A stretch of 50,522 bases of DNA, from the NCBI GenBank assembly GCA_017622295.1, contig JAGARK010000010.1:1-50522 (forward strand), read 5' to 3'. This document shows, piece by piece, positions 9,010 through 18,247 of the stretch. Source of the stretch: Oscillospiraceae bacterium. GTDB lineage: Bacteria; Bacillota; Clostridia; Oscillospirales; Oscillospiraceae. The position numbers were made by a program, and so were the translations under genes. The notes under the pieces are model-generated. The model was not told the DNA's origin. It saw nothing but the letters and a program-made list of their open reading frames with translations, and ran no database searches. The first letter of the stretch is position 1; each line of letters opens with the position of its first letter.

Positions 9010-10059
9010 TTATCGAGATTCTTGACGCAGCATGGACTTAACCGTTTTTTTGATTTTCTTAACAAATCTTCTTTTTCTTCGACGCAATTCTTCCCTCTGA
9101 TGTTCTTTCCAGATCCCTCTGAAATCGCCATCACAGATTTGTTTATAGTACCTTTGGTTCTTTTCATTTAAGCCGGATACATCCAGTTTCTCCTTAAACA
9201 AATTGCAAACAGGATCCTGCACAATTGTCCGGATAATGTCTTTTGAGCCATCCCGAGACCGCAATTCGTTTTCAATGCCAATAACCACCCACGAAAAAAC
9301 ACGAAGCGGCATTTGGGAATGAAGTGTATCACACGGGATTAGTTCGTTAACCATAGTGATGATTTCTTTTCTTCGTTCCCAGTAATTCTTAACATATGAA
9401 CTCGTCATAGAATTGGCTGCAGGAATATAATGATACAGATAATCATTAAATCTGATTGAAATCGTTTCGGCTTTCACGGCAACCTCAAACGAAAAAAGCA
9501 AATCAAGACCATTTCTAACCGATGGATGGAATTGAATATTATTCCGAACTAGGAACGTCCGCTTATATAGACGCATCCACGTGTTATGGAAGATGTGGTT
9601 TACCTTCCCCTCGGAATCTATATAACTTAATAGTGCCGGAAAAATCACACGATTGATACCACATCTATCATATAGTCCATCAGGGATTTGTTCGTAGTGT
9701 TTCTGACTATCTCCTCTAAAGAAATTGAAGATAACCATATCAGCCGTTTCATTCTGTAATCGTTCCACAGCATCTGCTTCAATCCAGTCATCAGCATCAA
9801 CAAACCATACATACTCTCCATGGGCAACTGAACATCCGTAATTCATCGCTACCGCAGGGCCGGAGTTTTCCTGATAAAAATACTTCACTCGCGAATCCGA
9901 CAAATATCCCCGGCAAATATCCGCACTCCCATCCGTAGAACCATCGTTTATAATGATAATCTCTATATCCTTATAGGTCTGCCCAACAACGCTCTTCAAA
10001 CATTTCTGCAAATAATTCTCAGCATTATATACTGGAATGATAATACTAATTTTTGGCAT
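9010..10059 (-). CDS. Family 2 glycosyltransferase (AT-rich cassette)
   Basis: A 349-residue GT-A glycosyltransferase with ISIIIPVYNAENYL at the N-terminus, INDGSTD (Asp39) and FVDADDW (88-91). The C-terminus is rich in Arg/Lys (RRRKRRFVKKIKK), which may hold it at the inner membrane face. ATG at 10059 is preceded by AAGAGGTAAG, four bases after the upstream stop. DNA here is clearly more AT-rich than genes further right, and the gene belongs to the island 9.0-12.42 kb that looks acquired as a block. Sugar donor and acceptor are unknown. Confidence 0.9.
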   Translation of the reverse strand: MPKISIIIPVYNAENYLQKCLKSVVGQTYKDIEIIIINDGSTDGSADICRGYLSDSRVKYFYQENSGPAVAMNYGCSVAHGEYVWFVDADDWIEADAVERLQNETADMVIFNFFRGDSQKHYEQIPDGLYDRCGINRVIFPALLSYIDSEGKVNHIFHNTWMRLYKRTFLVRNNIQFHPSVRNGLDLLFSFEVAVKAETISIRFNDYLYHYIPAANSMTSSYVKNYWERRKEIITMVNELIPCDTLHSQMPLRVFSWVVIGIENELRSRDGSKDIIRTIVQDPVCNLFKEKLDVSGLNEKNQRYYKQICDGDFRGIWKEHQREELRRRKRRFVKKIKKTVKSMLRQESR

Positions 10060-10063
10060 ACGC

Positions 10064-10858
10064 TTACCTCTTAGATATTCTTTGCTTTAGCCGATTGTAG
10101 CGTTCTACTCCCAATAGCTGATATAAAAATCTGGAAGGCGCATGTATCAAGCGTTTAATCTGCTTTTTTCTCTTTTCCTGATTTCTTTGCTTGATTCTTT
10201 CTTTTCGCATACGTTTTCTATCCGAATCCATCCACGAACCATCATAATGATGTATGCTATAAGTATTGGGCGTAATTATTGTGGTTCCCAGGAAGTAATC
10301 TTTTGGACAGAAATACTCTGTTGAGAAGATCCGAATATTTCTCTCCAGCGTTTGGTTAACGTTTTCCTTTCTTAACCCGTGCCGGAGAAATACTTCCGTA
10401 TTTCGAACAGGGCAGCTTGTGAGGTCAATACTTTCATCCTCTTTAACAAAAGGAATTTCACAATAATCACACATCATCTCACCGAGAATTGGCATGCCAG
10501 CGACCGCACCAAAGCCCAATCCTGTAGCAATACAATTTCCAAATTCAAAACCAAAGAATGCATCAAACTGAAGCAAATCATCCAGACTTCGAAGCACCTC
10601 AACATCGGTATCCATATAGATACCGCCATGATCATATACAACTTTCAGTCGCACATAGTCTGTTACAAAGGCCCATTTCTTTGCCTCATATGCCTGCCGT
10701 ACGTACAATGGCATTACAGAAAGGTCAAAATTATCTTCATTCCACTCGATGATTTCGTAACCTTTACAATACTTTTCCCAGCTTTTAATGCATTTCTTTG
10801 CAAGGGGGGATAGGGGATTACGTCCGAACCAGCAATAATGCAATTTTCGGGGTATCAA
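10064..10858 (-). CDS. DXD-containing glycosyltransferase (GT32/capsule type)
   Basis: A cytoplasmic glycosyltransferase of 264 residues related to the OCH1-like and capsular polysaccharide sugar transferases. It begins IPRKLHYCWFG, has FVTDYVRL (Asp67) and the DXD catalytic motif in GGIYMDTD (78-85), and is complete in length. Start choice: the upstream gene stops at 10863-10865 and GGGGG lies 7 nt before the TTG at 10856-10858, giving the usual IPRKLHYCW N-terminus. The ATG at 10906 would overlap the previous gene by over 40 bases and has no ribosome site. It is part of the AT-rich cassette. Such enzymes often add galactose or mannose, but the specificity cannot be told. Confidence 0.85.
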   Translation of the reverse strand: MIPRKLHYCWFGRNPLSPLAKKCIKSWEKYCKGYEIIEWNEDNFDLSVMPLYVRQAYEAKKWAFVTDYVRLKVVYDHGGIYMDTDVEVLRSLDDLLQFDAFFGFEFGNCIATGLGFGAVAGMPILGEMMCDYCEIPFVKEDESIDLTSCPVRNTEVFLRHGLRKENVNQTLERNIRIFSTEYFCPKDYFLGTTIITPNTYSIHHYDGSWMDSDRKRMRKERIKQRNQEKRKKQIKRLIHAPSRFLYQLLGVERYNRLKQRISKR

Positions 10859-10862
10859 TTGC

Positions 10863-11753
10863 TCACCCCCATTGATCATATATTTTTTTATACAACCGCA
10901 TTCCAAACAAACGCAGCCATAACCTCACCGGATTCATGTGCAAGTATTTCGCAATTTGAAAAAGTGTTTCCTTATTCCGCAATGCATTGTAATACTTCTT
11001 AATTGCTTCCCATTTTTCTAAACCTTGTAGCTTTTTATATTGAACAGATTGGTAAAGATACAATCCATATCCCTGAGGATTTTTCAGCATAAGCTGAGAA
11101 TAACGAGCAGTTAAACCATCAGGCAGGTAATTGCACACCATGGAAATCTTGTTGTAGAATCTTAACAAGTATCCATCTGCTGCAATTTTATCCCAAACCA
11201 CACACTCAGTCAGGAAATTTTCCCCACAAAACTCGGGAAATGGGTATTTTTTTAAAATCTCAGTATAAAACACCTCTGATTTGTCCCCTGAAATATTGTT
11301 CTTTTTTCGTTCCAATGCACTGATATCCAAGGTAGTACCACTAAATGTGGTACCAATAGGCTGATCAAGCGAATACCCTTTCATGCCACATACGCCAGCA
11401 AATCTTCTTCTTTCTTCAAGAGGAATCGTTTTTTCAATTATATCAACACCTTCCAACGCATCATCAGTAAGATAGTCATCAGAATCGACGATAAAAAACA
11501 ATTCTCCTCTTGCCAATTGGACACCAACATTAATGGCCCGATGTTTACCGCCATTGGGTACCTTTTTATAGATAATCGGAAAAGGTGTTGCAGACCTCAT
11601 AAACTCTGCACACAGTGTTTCGGTCTCGTCCGTAGAACCATCGTCTATCACAATCCATTCAAAATCTGTGAAGCTCTGACGTATCAAGGAGTCAAATAAA
11701 TTCTTGATAATATAAGCTCGGTTATATGTAGGCGTAAAGACTGTAATACGCAT
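10863..11753 (-). CDS. Family 2 glycosyltransferase (AT-rich cassette)
   Basis: A 296-residue GT-A enzyme with ITVFTPTYNRAYII, IDDGSTDET (Asp37-Asp38) and IVDSDDYL (90-93). It has no membrane segment and is close in layout to the capsule GT2 enzymes that act on lipid-linked intermediates. ATG at 11753 starts immediately after the exporter ATPase gene and the stop overlaps the ribosome site of the next gene, so translation is probably coupled. It is part of the AT-rich block. The acceptor is unknown. Confidence 0.9.
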   Translation of the reverse strand: MRITVFTPTYNRAYIIKNLFDSLIRQSFTDFEWIVIDDGSTDETETLCAEFMRSATPFPIIYKKVPNGGKHRAINVGVQLARGELFFIVDSDDYLTDDALEGVDIIEKTIPLEERRRFAGVCGMKGYSLDQPIGTTFSGTTLDISALERKKNNISGDKSEVFYTEILKKYPFPEFCGENFLTECVVWDKIAADGYLLRFYNKISMVCNYLPDGLTARYSQLMLKNPQGYGLYLYQSVQYKKLQGLEKWEAIKKYYNALRNKETLFQIAKYLHMNPVRLWLRLFGMRLYKKIYDQWG

Positions 11754-11755
11754 AT

Positions 11756-13030
11756 TTATCTCTCCCTGATTTCCACAACTTCCATATCATTAAAATGGAC
11801 ATGTCCCCAATACTTGGATAACCACTTTAAAGATGCATTCATTTTTTCTACAATTTCAAAATTCATTGCCGGATCAACGCGATCAACACCAATTTGATTC
11901 CCCAGTTTATCATACTCATATGTAAGCGCAACCGCTTTATATATACCGGGAGCCAAATTACATGTACTCATCTTAGTATGTAAATCATATAATTTCCCAT
12001 AATTACCATTAATAGTTTGATCTGAAAACATTGTACCCACAATCATCCCATCTCCTGAAAACAGTTCAAATCTAAATCCAATCTGTTTGCAGTTCGCATT
12101 GCATCTACAATGAAGAATAAACTCTAATTTTTCTCCCTCTTGTAATACATTATCCTCTCGGTTGACAATAGTAAGCCCCATCAACTGCAATTTTCGAGAT
12201 TCATACGGAGATCGTGCAATTCCGGAATAATCAAACTTTGTACTTCTTATGCCATCTTGCTTCATGTATACAGAAATAGCTGCTTCTACATCGCCTTCAA
12301 AAATCAGTTTTCCTTTCTCCAGTACTATACATCTGTCACATAGCTGCCGAATTGTATTCATATTATGGCTGACATAGAGAATTGTTTTGCCGGAATCGGC
12401 AATTTCTCTCATTTTTCTAATGCACTTATTCTGGAATGCCATATCGCCCACGGCCAGCACCTCGTCCATGATCATGATCTCGGAATCCAGGTGGGCAGCC
12501 ACAGAGAAGGCCAGCTTGACATACATTCCGGAGGAATAACGCTTGACAGGAGTATCGATGAACTGGCGCACCTCGGAAAACTCGATAATTTTCTCCATTT
12601 TTGCGTCAATTTCCTTCTTGCTCATACCAAGGATTGCGCCGTTCAAGTATATATTTTCCCTGCCGGTCAACTCACCATGAAAGCCGGTACCCACCTCCAG
12701 CATGGAGGCTACCCGGCCATTCAGGTAGATATCGCCGCCGGTGGGGGCCGTAATGCGGGTAATCAGCTTCAGCAGGGTGGATTTTCCCGCGCCGTTGTGG
12801 CCAATGATGCCTACAGCCTCACCCTTCTTCACTTCGAAGGACACACCGTTCAGGGCCATAAAACGTTCATCGGAGTCAACTCTCGTCTGGCCAATCTTCA
12901 GGGTCGGATCCTCCTGATGCTTCCGCTTCGCCCGCCATCTTTGCAGTTCGTCACGGAGCGTGGTGCCACCGATGGCGCCAAGACGATATTCCTTGGTCAC
13001 ATTTTCAACTTTGATCATCAGTTCGTCCAT
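11756..13030 (-). CDS. wzt: Polysaccharide ABC exporter ATPase with C-terminal cargo-binding domain (Wzt type)
   Basis: The 424 residues contain a complete ABC ATPase: Walker A GHNGAGKST 77-85, signature YSSGM 165-169, Walker B IMIMDE 185-190 and switch His222. A beta-rich C-terminal domain of about 160 residues follows, of the kind that in E. coli Wzt recognises the cap of the polymer to be exported. It works with the permease encoded just upstream. Start: AAAGGAGGT precedes the ATG at 13028-13030; the GTG nine bases earlier would include the ribosome site. Base composition changes sharply near 12,420 (about residue 203): the ATPase part is 52-62% GC in sampled lines, and the rest including the cargo domain is about 33-38%. 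The gene therefore looks like a recombinant. Confidence 0.95.
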   Translation of the reverse strand: MDELMIKVENVTKEYRLGAIGGTTLRDELQRWRAKRKHQEDPTLKIGQTRVDSDERFMALNGVSFEVKKGEAVGIIGHNGAGKSTLLKLITRITAPTGGDIYLNGRVASMLEVGTGFHGELTGRENIYLNGAILGMSKKEIDAKMEKIIEFSEVRQFIDTPVKRYSSGMYVKLAFSVAAHLDSEIMIMDEVLAVGDMAFQNKCIRKMREIADSGKTILYVSHNMNTIRQLCDRCIVLEKGKLIFEGDVEAAISVYMKQDGIRSTKFDYSGIARSPYESRKLQLMGLTIVNREDNVLQEGEKLEFILHCRCNANCKQIGFRFELFSGDGMIVGTMFSDQTINGNYGKLYDLHTKMSTCNLAPGIYKAVALTYEYDKLGNQIGVDRVDPAMNFEIVEKMNASLKWLSKYWGHVHFNDMEVVEIRER

Positions 13031-13044
13031 ACACGCCACCTCCT

Positions 13045-13911
13045 TTACACCGTATCCATGAATGTTCTTTCAATCCTGTTAAACAGCATCAGACCAATAA
13101 AGAAAACCGCAGCCGTGAATACAAGACTCAAACCATAATACCCCCAGTTAAAGTAACCGGTACCGAAAAATGCCAGACGCATGGTGGTGACCACCGGAGT
13201 TACAGGGTTCAGCATATACAGACTCATATACTTCTCCGGAATCAGAGCCAGACCATAAGGAATCGGAGTCAGGTACTGCCACAGATGCAGACCGAAGCCC
13301 ACCAGCATGGCAAGGTCGCGATACTTGGTGGTCAGGCTGGAAATGATAATACCCACGCCAGTACTGAGCATCACCAGCTGCAGTACCAGCACAGGAAGCA
13401 GCAGCATATACACAGAAAGATGTATCTCTGCCAGGCCCAGCAGCGCATAGACCAGCGCGATCACACAGAACATCACGATTTGAATCCCAAAGGAGATCAG
13501 ATTGGCCAGAGCTGTGGCAATGGGTGTGGCGATTCTCGGATAGTAGACCTTGCCCATAATGGCTCTGTTGGTAATGAAAGTGTTGGAATTTGCAGTAACC
13601 GTTGCGGAAAAATAGGACCAGGTGATGGTACCGATCATATAAAACAGAAAAGAGGGCATCTGCAGCGCCTCTCCCGCCACATCGGAAGTGGTCAGTCCTG
13701 CAAGGCTGCCGAAGATGATGGAGAAGACCACCGTGGTCATCAGAGGCTGAATCACCGCCCACAGAGGGCCCAGAATGGTCTGCTTATACTTTGCCGTAAA
13801 GTCACGCTTCACAAACAGTCCGATCAGGTCCCGGTATTCCCAGACCTCTTTAAAATCGATCCGGATCGCGCTGTTTGCGGGGGTAATATGCGTTTTCCAG
13901 GTTTGCTGCAT
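13045..13911 (-). CDS. wzm: Polysaccharide ABC exporter permease (Wzm/TagG type)
   Basis: A 288-residue ABC-2 type membrane permease. It has a cytoplasmic N-terminal stretch with EYRDLIGLFVKRDFTAKYKQTILGPLWAVIQP, typical of polysaccharide and teichoic-acid exporters, and then about six membrane helices. With the ATPase just downstream (14-base gap) it would move lipid-linked glycan across the cytoplasmic membrane. Base composition is at the normal level for the window, unlike the 3' half of its partner gene. The cargo could be a full-length polymer or an oligosaccharide; see the finding on the Wzy-like gene in the same operon. Confidence 0.94.
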   Translation of the reverse strand: MQQTWKTHITPANSAIRIDFKEVWEYRDLIGLFVKRDFTAKYKQTILGPLWAVIQPLMTTVVFSIIFGSLAGLTTSDVAGEALQMPSFLFYMIGTITWSYFSATVTANSNTFITNRAIMGKVYYPRIATPIATALANLISFGIQIVMFCVIALVYALLGLAEIHLSVYMLLLPVLVLQLVMLSTGVGIIISSLTTKYRDLAMLVGFGLHLWQYLTPIPYGLALIPEKYMSLYMLNPVTPVVTTMRLAFFGTGYFNWGYYGLSLVFTAAVFFIGLMLFNRIERTFMDTV

Positions 13912-13929
13912 ATTTCTTACTCCTAACTG

Positions 13930-15117
13930 TCAGCCGATCATGGCCTCCCATTGATCAGCGATTCTTTCTATACTAAGCTGTTCCCGGGCTCTGGCCGCTT
14001 CCTTGGAAAGCCGCTGGGCCAGTTCGGGATTTTCAGCAATTTCTTTCATTCCGTTATAAAGTGCTTGCGCGTCACGAACCGGCACAAGGAGGCCGTTCTC
14101 GTGATGGCGGATCATCATCCGGGCGCCGCCGCCTTCGCAGTCCGTGCAGACGCAGGGTAGGCCGATGGCCAGGGCCTCCAGCATGGAATTGGACAATCCC
14201 TCGAAGTCGGAGCTGCACACATACATGGCCGCGTCCCGGATCTGTTCGTGGACATCCGGGGCAAAATCCTCAAAGAAAATGGATTTCTCCAAACCTTTGT
14301 CCTTCGTCAGGGCCATCAGGTTTTCCTTTTCGTCGCCCCGACCATAGACGCGCAGCGTGTAATCCGGATAATCCCGGAGGAACAGTTCAAATGCATCGAT
14401 CAGCAGGGGGATATTCTTCTGCTTGTTCAGACGGCAGAAATTGACAACTTCGTGCCGCCGTTCGCCCTCGAAAGGCACCGGAAGCCCATCCTTCAGGGGG
14501 TTGGGGATCACGGCGGTGGGGCAGCGAAGCCAGGTGTAATAGTCCCGCTCCTCCTCAGTCTGAAATACCGCAGCCTTGCAGCGCCGGCAGATCCGGTCCC
14601 GTATCTTCATAATATTGGCAGGCATATCCGGTCGGACAGGATTGTTCCGCTCGCAGAACACAGTCTTGACATCCAGCCCCTTGGCAGCCATCAACATAGA
14701 AATATTGGAGCGGATCAGAAAGCCAAAGGCTGTACATCCGGGGTTCTTCCGCAGATATTCCCGATAAGGCAGCGCGTAATTGGCATAGAAGTACATCCGT
14801 GTCTCATTGGCCCTGGGATAGGTATGACAACCGAATTTACGCAGCATCGGATTCCAGAATCGCACCTGCAGATGCATACACCGCTGAATCAGTTTCCGTG
14901 CCAGCTTGCCGCCAAGTGTGGTCACAGGCATATCCTCTGCGTGATAAAGCGTCACGCCCTCCGGCAGCGGATAAGCAATGGGTCGCTTGTTCAGCATCAG
15001 AATATCAATATTGTATCCTCTCGCCTGCAGCTGCGTACACAGAACGGAAACGACCCGCTCCGCACCGCCGCCCCCCAGGGAATCAATAAAAAACACGATT
15101 TTCTTTCTTTTCATCAT
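13930..15117 (-). CDS. Family 4 glycosyltransferase
   Basis: A 395-residue GT-B retaining glycosyltransferase. The N-terminal glycine-rich loop is FIDSLGGGGAERVV. The C-terminal nucleotide-sugar site has VNFCRLNKQKNIPLLIDAF and the EX7E motif in FEGLSNSMLEALAIGLP. No membrane segment is seen; this class binds the membrane peripherally. The ATG at 15117 overlaps the TGA of the preceding GT2 (ATGA), which indicates translational coupling. The donor is unknown. Confidence 0.9.
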   Translation of the reverse strand: MMKRKKIVFFIDSLGGGGAERVVSVLCTQLQARGYNIDILMLNKRPIAYPLPEGVTLYHAEDMPVTTLGGKLARKLIQRCMHLQVRFWNPMLRKFGCHTYPRANETRMYFYANYALPYREYLRKNPGCTAFGFLIRSNISMLMAAKGLDVKTVFCERNNPVRPDMPANIMKIRDRICRRCKAAVFQTEEERDYYTWLRCPTAVIPNPLKDGLPVPFEGERRHEVVNFCRLNKQKNIPLLIDAFELFLRDYPDYTLRVYGRGDEKENLMALTKDKGLEKSIFFEDFAPDVHEQIRDAAMYVCSSDFEGLSNSMLEALAIGLPCVCTDCEGGGARMMIRHHENGLLVPVRDAQALYNGMKEIAENPELAQRLSKEAARAREQLSIERIADQWEAMIG

Positions 15118-16085
15118 TTCTCAATCATGCGGAGCAGCTTGTTCTCCGCTCTGTAAAACAGATTTGCCAATCTGCCGGAGCACTTGATCTTCAGCTTTAT
15201 ATCGCCAAATCCCCGGTGGGACATGACATCCTTCTTAAATTTCCGAAGCTGTCCGGCCACATTTTCCCGGTCAGCTTCGGACAAAAGATTATATTTTCCC
15301 AACACGTTCTTTGCGGCCCGAATCAGGTACATCTTGGCCACTTCTCCACTGGCCTTTCCCGTCCGATATAACGCTGAAAGCTCGAAATAAGTCTGCAGCA
15401 TGCTGTCATAGCCACGCAACGCACCGGAGGATGTCATGATGGACGCAGGACGAACCCGCCGGGCATAGAGCTGCTCATGACAGTGGGCGATTCGGCCATC
15501 GGCGTTGAACACCAGAAACGTAAACAGTTCATCCTCGTGGATGATCCCTTCTTTGAACCACAGCTCGTTATCCAGCAGATAATTGGTTCTGAAAAACATC
15601 AGCGGCACCGCAGTACGGTATTCCTCATTGTTTAGCAGCCGCAGCAGCATTTCCCGGCCATTTCCCGGCGGATAGGCGGCTTGGCGAATGTATTTGGAAG
15701 TTGACCCATCCTTGTCGCATTCATCAAAGAACACACGACTGTCAAAGAATACCACACCGGCTGTTTCCCGTTCAGCCAAACCGAGCAGATCCTCCAGCGC
15801 ACAGGGCTCAATGTAATCATCGCTGTCCAGGAAGTAAACATACTCCCCCCGGGCGGCTCGCAGACCGGTGTTCCGGGCAGCGGACAGGCCGCCGTTGGGC
15901 TGATGAATAACCCGAATACGGGAATCCTTCAGCGCGTACTCGTCACACATTTCCCCGCTGGAATCCGTAGCGCCATCGTCCACCAGAATAATCTCATAGT
16001 CCGTATAACTCTGGCACAGGACACTGTCAATGCACTCTGCCAGATATTTTTCTACATTGTAAACCGGGATAATGACACTTATCAT
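15114..16085 (-). CDS. Family 2 glycosyltransferase
   Basis: The GT-A domain begins MISVIIPVYNVEKYL, with DDGATDSSG (Asp36-Asp37) and FLDSDDYI (87-90), followed by a C-terminal helical region; 322 residues in all. I place the start at the ATG 16083-16085, five bases after the upstream stop and behind AGGTG, because the longer open frame to 16151 lacks a ribosome site and would overlap the previous gene. It belongs to a run of four similar GT2 genes (9-20 kb), probably arisen by duplication and divergence. Confidence 0.9.
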   Translation of the reverse strand: MISVIIPVYNVEKYLAECIDSVLCQSYTDYEIILVDDGATDSSGEMCDEYALKDSRIRVIHQPNGGLSAARNTGLRAARGEYVYFLDSDDYIEPCALEDLLGLAERETAGVVFFDSRVFFDECDKDGSTSKYIRQAAYPPGNGREMLLRLLNNEEYRTAVPLMFFRTNYLLDNELWFKEGIIHEDELFTFLVFNADGRIAHCHEQLYARRVRPASIMTSSGALRGYDSMLQTYFELSALYRTGKASGEVAKMYLIRAAKNVLGKYNLLSEADRENVAGQLRKFKKDVMSHRGFGDIKLKIKCSGRLANLFYRAENKLLRMIEK

Positions 16086-16089
16086 ACGA

Positions 16090-17190
16090 TCACCTGCGCC
16101 GAAGCGTCTTGTAAACACGGTTGATCCCGGGCAGCGAAATGATTCTCGCAATGGCGGGATACACTTTTTCCTTTTTTAGTCGCTGAAGCTCCAAATGGCG
16201 AATCAGCTTACTGGCATCTCCCCCGGAAATCAAACGGAACAAATCCGAATACTCCCGGTTCATGCCCTCTGCTGTGATTTTCCCGATGCTGCTGCGGCAC
16301 AGGGAATCCTCCAGAACCTCCCGGATCAGCTGTACCCGTTTCCGCTTATCATCCAGTCGCATTTCATTGCGGATGACCATGGTGCAAAAATAGAACACAC
16401 ACACATCCATTGCCTGTGAAAAATCATATTCTTTGCACCCGAAAGTAAGCTGCTGCAGATATTTCATCAGTTCCCGGATGGATTTCCACATTTCCCTGGA
16501 ATAATTCCGGGACTTGGAGGATGCATTGGGTCGGTTATGGTACAGACATTCATTCAAATAGTAATAATTCTTCGAATTGATGGTACAGGCCACGGAGAAA
16601 CCCAGATCCTCACAACGTCTGCTCTTGTCGAAGAAGCGAATATGATTCTCCTCAATAACACTTCTGCGGCAGATTCTCAGCCAGTTGCACCATCTCAGGT
16701 TACGGAAATTCCCCTTGGGGGTCACGCAGGGAAGCAGATAGGGAAAAATCTCCCGTTTCATATCCTCCAAAGTGAAATATCCCTCCCGGGGAAAAATATA
16801 TTCATAGGCACCGGGACATTCCTCTTCAAAGGTTCGGCAGAACACCATATCCACATCCCGCTCAACAGCCGTCCGGTACATCTTCTCGTACATATCCGGC
16901 TCCACCCAGTCATCGGAATCGATAAAACCGATGTATTCGCCCCGGGCATGCTCCAGGCCAACGTTCCGGGCCGAGGCAGAACCGCCGTTTTCCTTGTGGT
17001 AATATTCCAGGATGTCGGGATATCTGGCCGCAAATTCCTTACAGATCGCAGCGGAACTGTCTGTAGAGCCATCATCCACCGCAATGACCTGGATCTCCTT
17101 TAGTGTCTGATTGCATACACTTTCCAGGCACTGTCCAAGATATTTTTCGATATTGTATACAGGAATAATGACGCTTACCTTTGGCTGCAT
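16090..17190 (-). CDS. Family 2 glycosyltransferase
   Basis: A 366-residue GT-A enzyme: VSVIIPVYNIEKYL, AVDDGSTDSS (Asp39-Asp40), FIDSDDWV (91-94), then a basic, helical C-terminus ending RRR. The start is ATG 17188-17190 with GAGG 6 nt upstream, eight bases after the previous stop. An open frame continues upstream to 17391, but only through the 3' end of the preceding gene. Its position inside the operon suggests it adds one sugar of the repeat unit. Its specificity is not readable. Confidence 0.9.
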   Translation of the reverse strand: MQPKVSVIIPVYNIEKYLGQCLESVCNQTLKEIQVIAVDDGSTDSSAAICKEFAARYPDILEYYHKENGGSASARNVGLEHARGEYIGFIDSDDWVEPDMYEKMYRTAVERDVDMVFCRTFEEECPGAYEYIFPREGYFTLEDMKREIFPYLLPCVTPKGNFRNLRWCNWLRICRRSVIEENHIRFFDKSRRCEDLGFSVACTINSKNYYYLNECLYHNRPNASSKSRNYSREMWKSIRELMKYLQQLTFGCKEYDFSQAMDVCVFYFCTMVIRNEMRLDDKRKRVQLIREVLEDSLCRSSIGKITAEGMNREYSDLFRLISGGDASKLIRHLELQRLKKEKVYPAIARIISLPGINRVYKTLRRR

Positions 17191-17198
17191 AGAAAACC

Positions 17199-18245
17199 TC
17201 ACTTCTTGCTTTTCATGTGATCGGAATACCATTGATAGGCATCCAGCGTCCGGGCCAGCAGGAAGGTATTGCCTGCCATAATCAAACTGCCCAGCAATCT
17301 GTAATAGGGATTGATTTCTCCCCGATACTGTGCGGGGTACAACCCGCGGAAAAAGGAATCGACGGACACTTCTTTGATAAATTTCTTCCATTCATCCAGC
17401 TTTCCTGCCTTCTTAGAGGCGTGATAGCCGGTGGTCAAAATCCCCAGGATATTGGGAATCCGCCGCAATTTCGCTTTTTTTTCAATTTCTGCATCCATGT
17501 TCCAAAGCGGAAGATATTCATCCTCCCGGCAGTAGATCGTTCGGAATGCGTTGTAAAATTTCAGTTTTGGATTGTTTGAGATGCTTCCAGGTGCCCAGCG
17601 GTAATGAACAAGAGGTTCTCTGATATAGCCGATGCGTTCGGCGTTGGTCAGCATGGGATAGGTCTGGAACATATCCTCACCCCGACAGATATCCGATTTC
17701 CAGACAGAATAATCCACATCGACATCCACAATCCTCCGGGACGCCGCCTTGATCCAGATGGCGTTCAGATCTCTGCCGATCAGGATCTTCCGGTAAAGCT
17801 CCTGCTTTCCCTTTCCTTCAAACACGAAGCCCGCTGGATGGTCAAAAAGTACGATCTCCTGATTTCGGGTGGGATCTTCCTTACCCGCAATGTAGTTGAA
17901 CAGCACCAGATCGCAGTTTTCATTTTCGATCATGCCTCGAATCCGCTCCAGCACCCGATCCGACAGCCAGTAGTCATCGGAATCCAGGCAGAGGAAGTAA
18001 TCACCCCTTGCCTCCCGGAACCCACGACGCCGGGTCATCATCAGACCTTCATTAGCCTTGTGGATCACCCGGATATTGGGATATTGGGCAGCATACCGGT
18101 CGCAGATCTCTCCGGAACGATCGGTAGAACCATCGTCCACCAGGACGATCTCATAATCCTTCTCTGTCTGGTTCAGAACAGACTGCAGGCATTCATCCAG
18201 ATATTTCGATGTATTATAAACCGGGATGCATACACTGAACAGCAT
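17199..18245 (-). CDS. Family 2 glycosyltransferase
   Basis: A 348-residue GT-A enzyme with FSVCIPVYNTSKYL, LVDDGSTDRSG (Asp37-Asp38) and CLDSDDYW (88-91). Between the two motifs it carries NEGLMMTRRRGFREARGD, almost the same as in the enzyme encoded at 18812-19888, and their middle parts (WIKAASRRIVDVDVDYS versus WIRAIKREILDFETDYS) also align. The two are paralogues separated by one acetyltransferase gene. ATG 18245 follows GGAAAATAAAC, two bases after the acetyltransferase stop. Confidence 0.9.
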   Translation of the reverse strand: MLFSVCIPVYNTSKYLDECLQSVLNQTEKDYEIVLVDDGSTDRSGEICDRYAAQYPNIRVIHKANEGLMMTRRRGFREARGDYFLCLDSDDYWLSDRVLERIRGMIENENCDLVLFNYIAGKEDPTRNQEIVLFDHPAGFVFEGKGKQELYRKILIGRDLNAIWIKAASRRIVDVDVDYSVWKSDICRGEDMFQTYPMLTNAERIGYIREPLVHYRWAPGSISNNPKLKFYNAFRTIYCREDEYLPLWNMDAEIEKKAKLRRIPNILGILTTGYHASKKAGKLDEWKKFIKEVSVDSFFRGLYPAQYRGEINPYYRLLGSLIMAGNTFLLARTLDAYQWYSDHMKSKK

Positions 18246-18247
18246 GT

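Noticed and set aside
9000-12425. AT-rich island as a prophage or integrated element
   Set aside because: It has no integrase, phage or transfer genes and no flanking repeats. All genes are glycosyltransferases in operon order with the rest.
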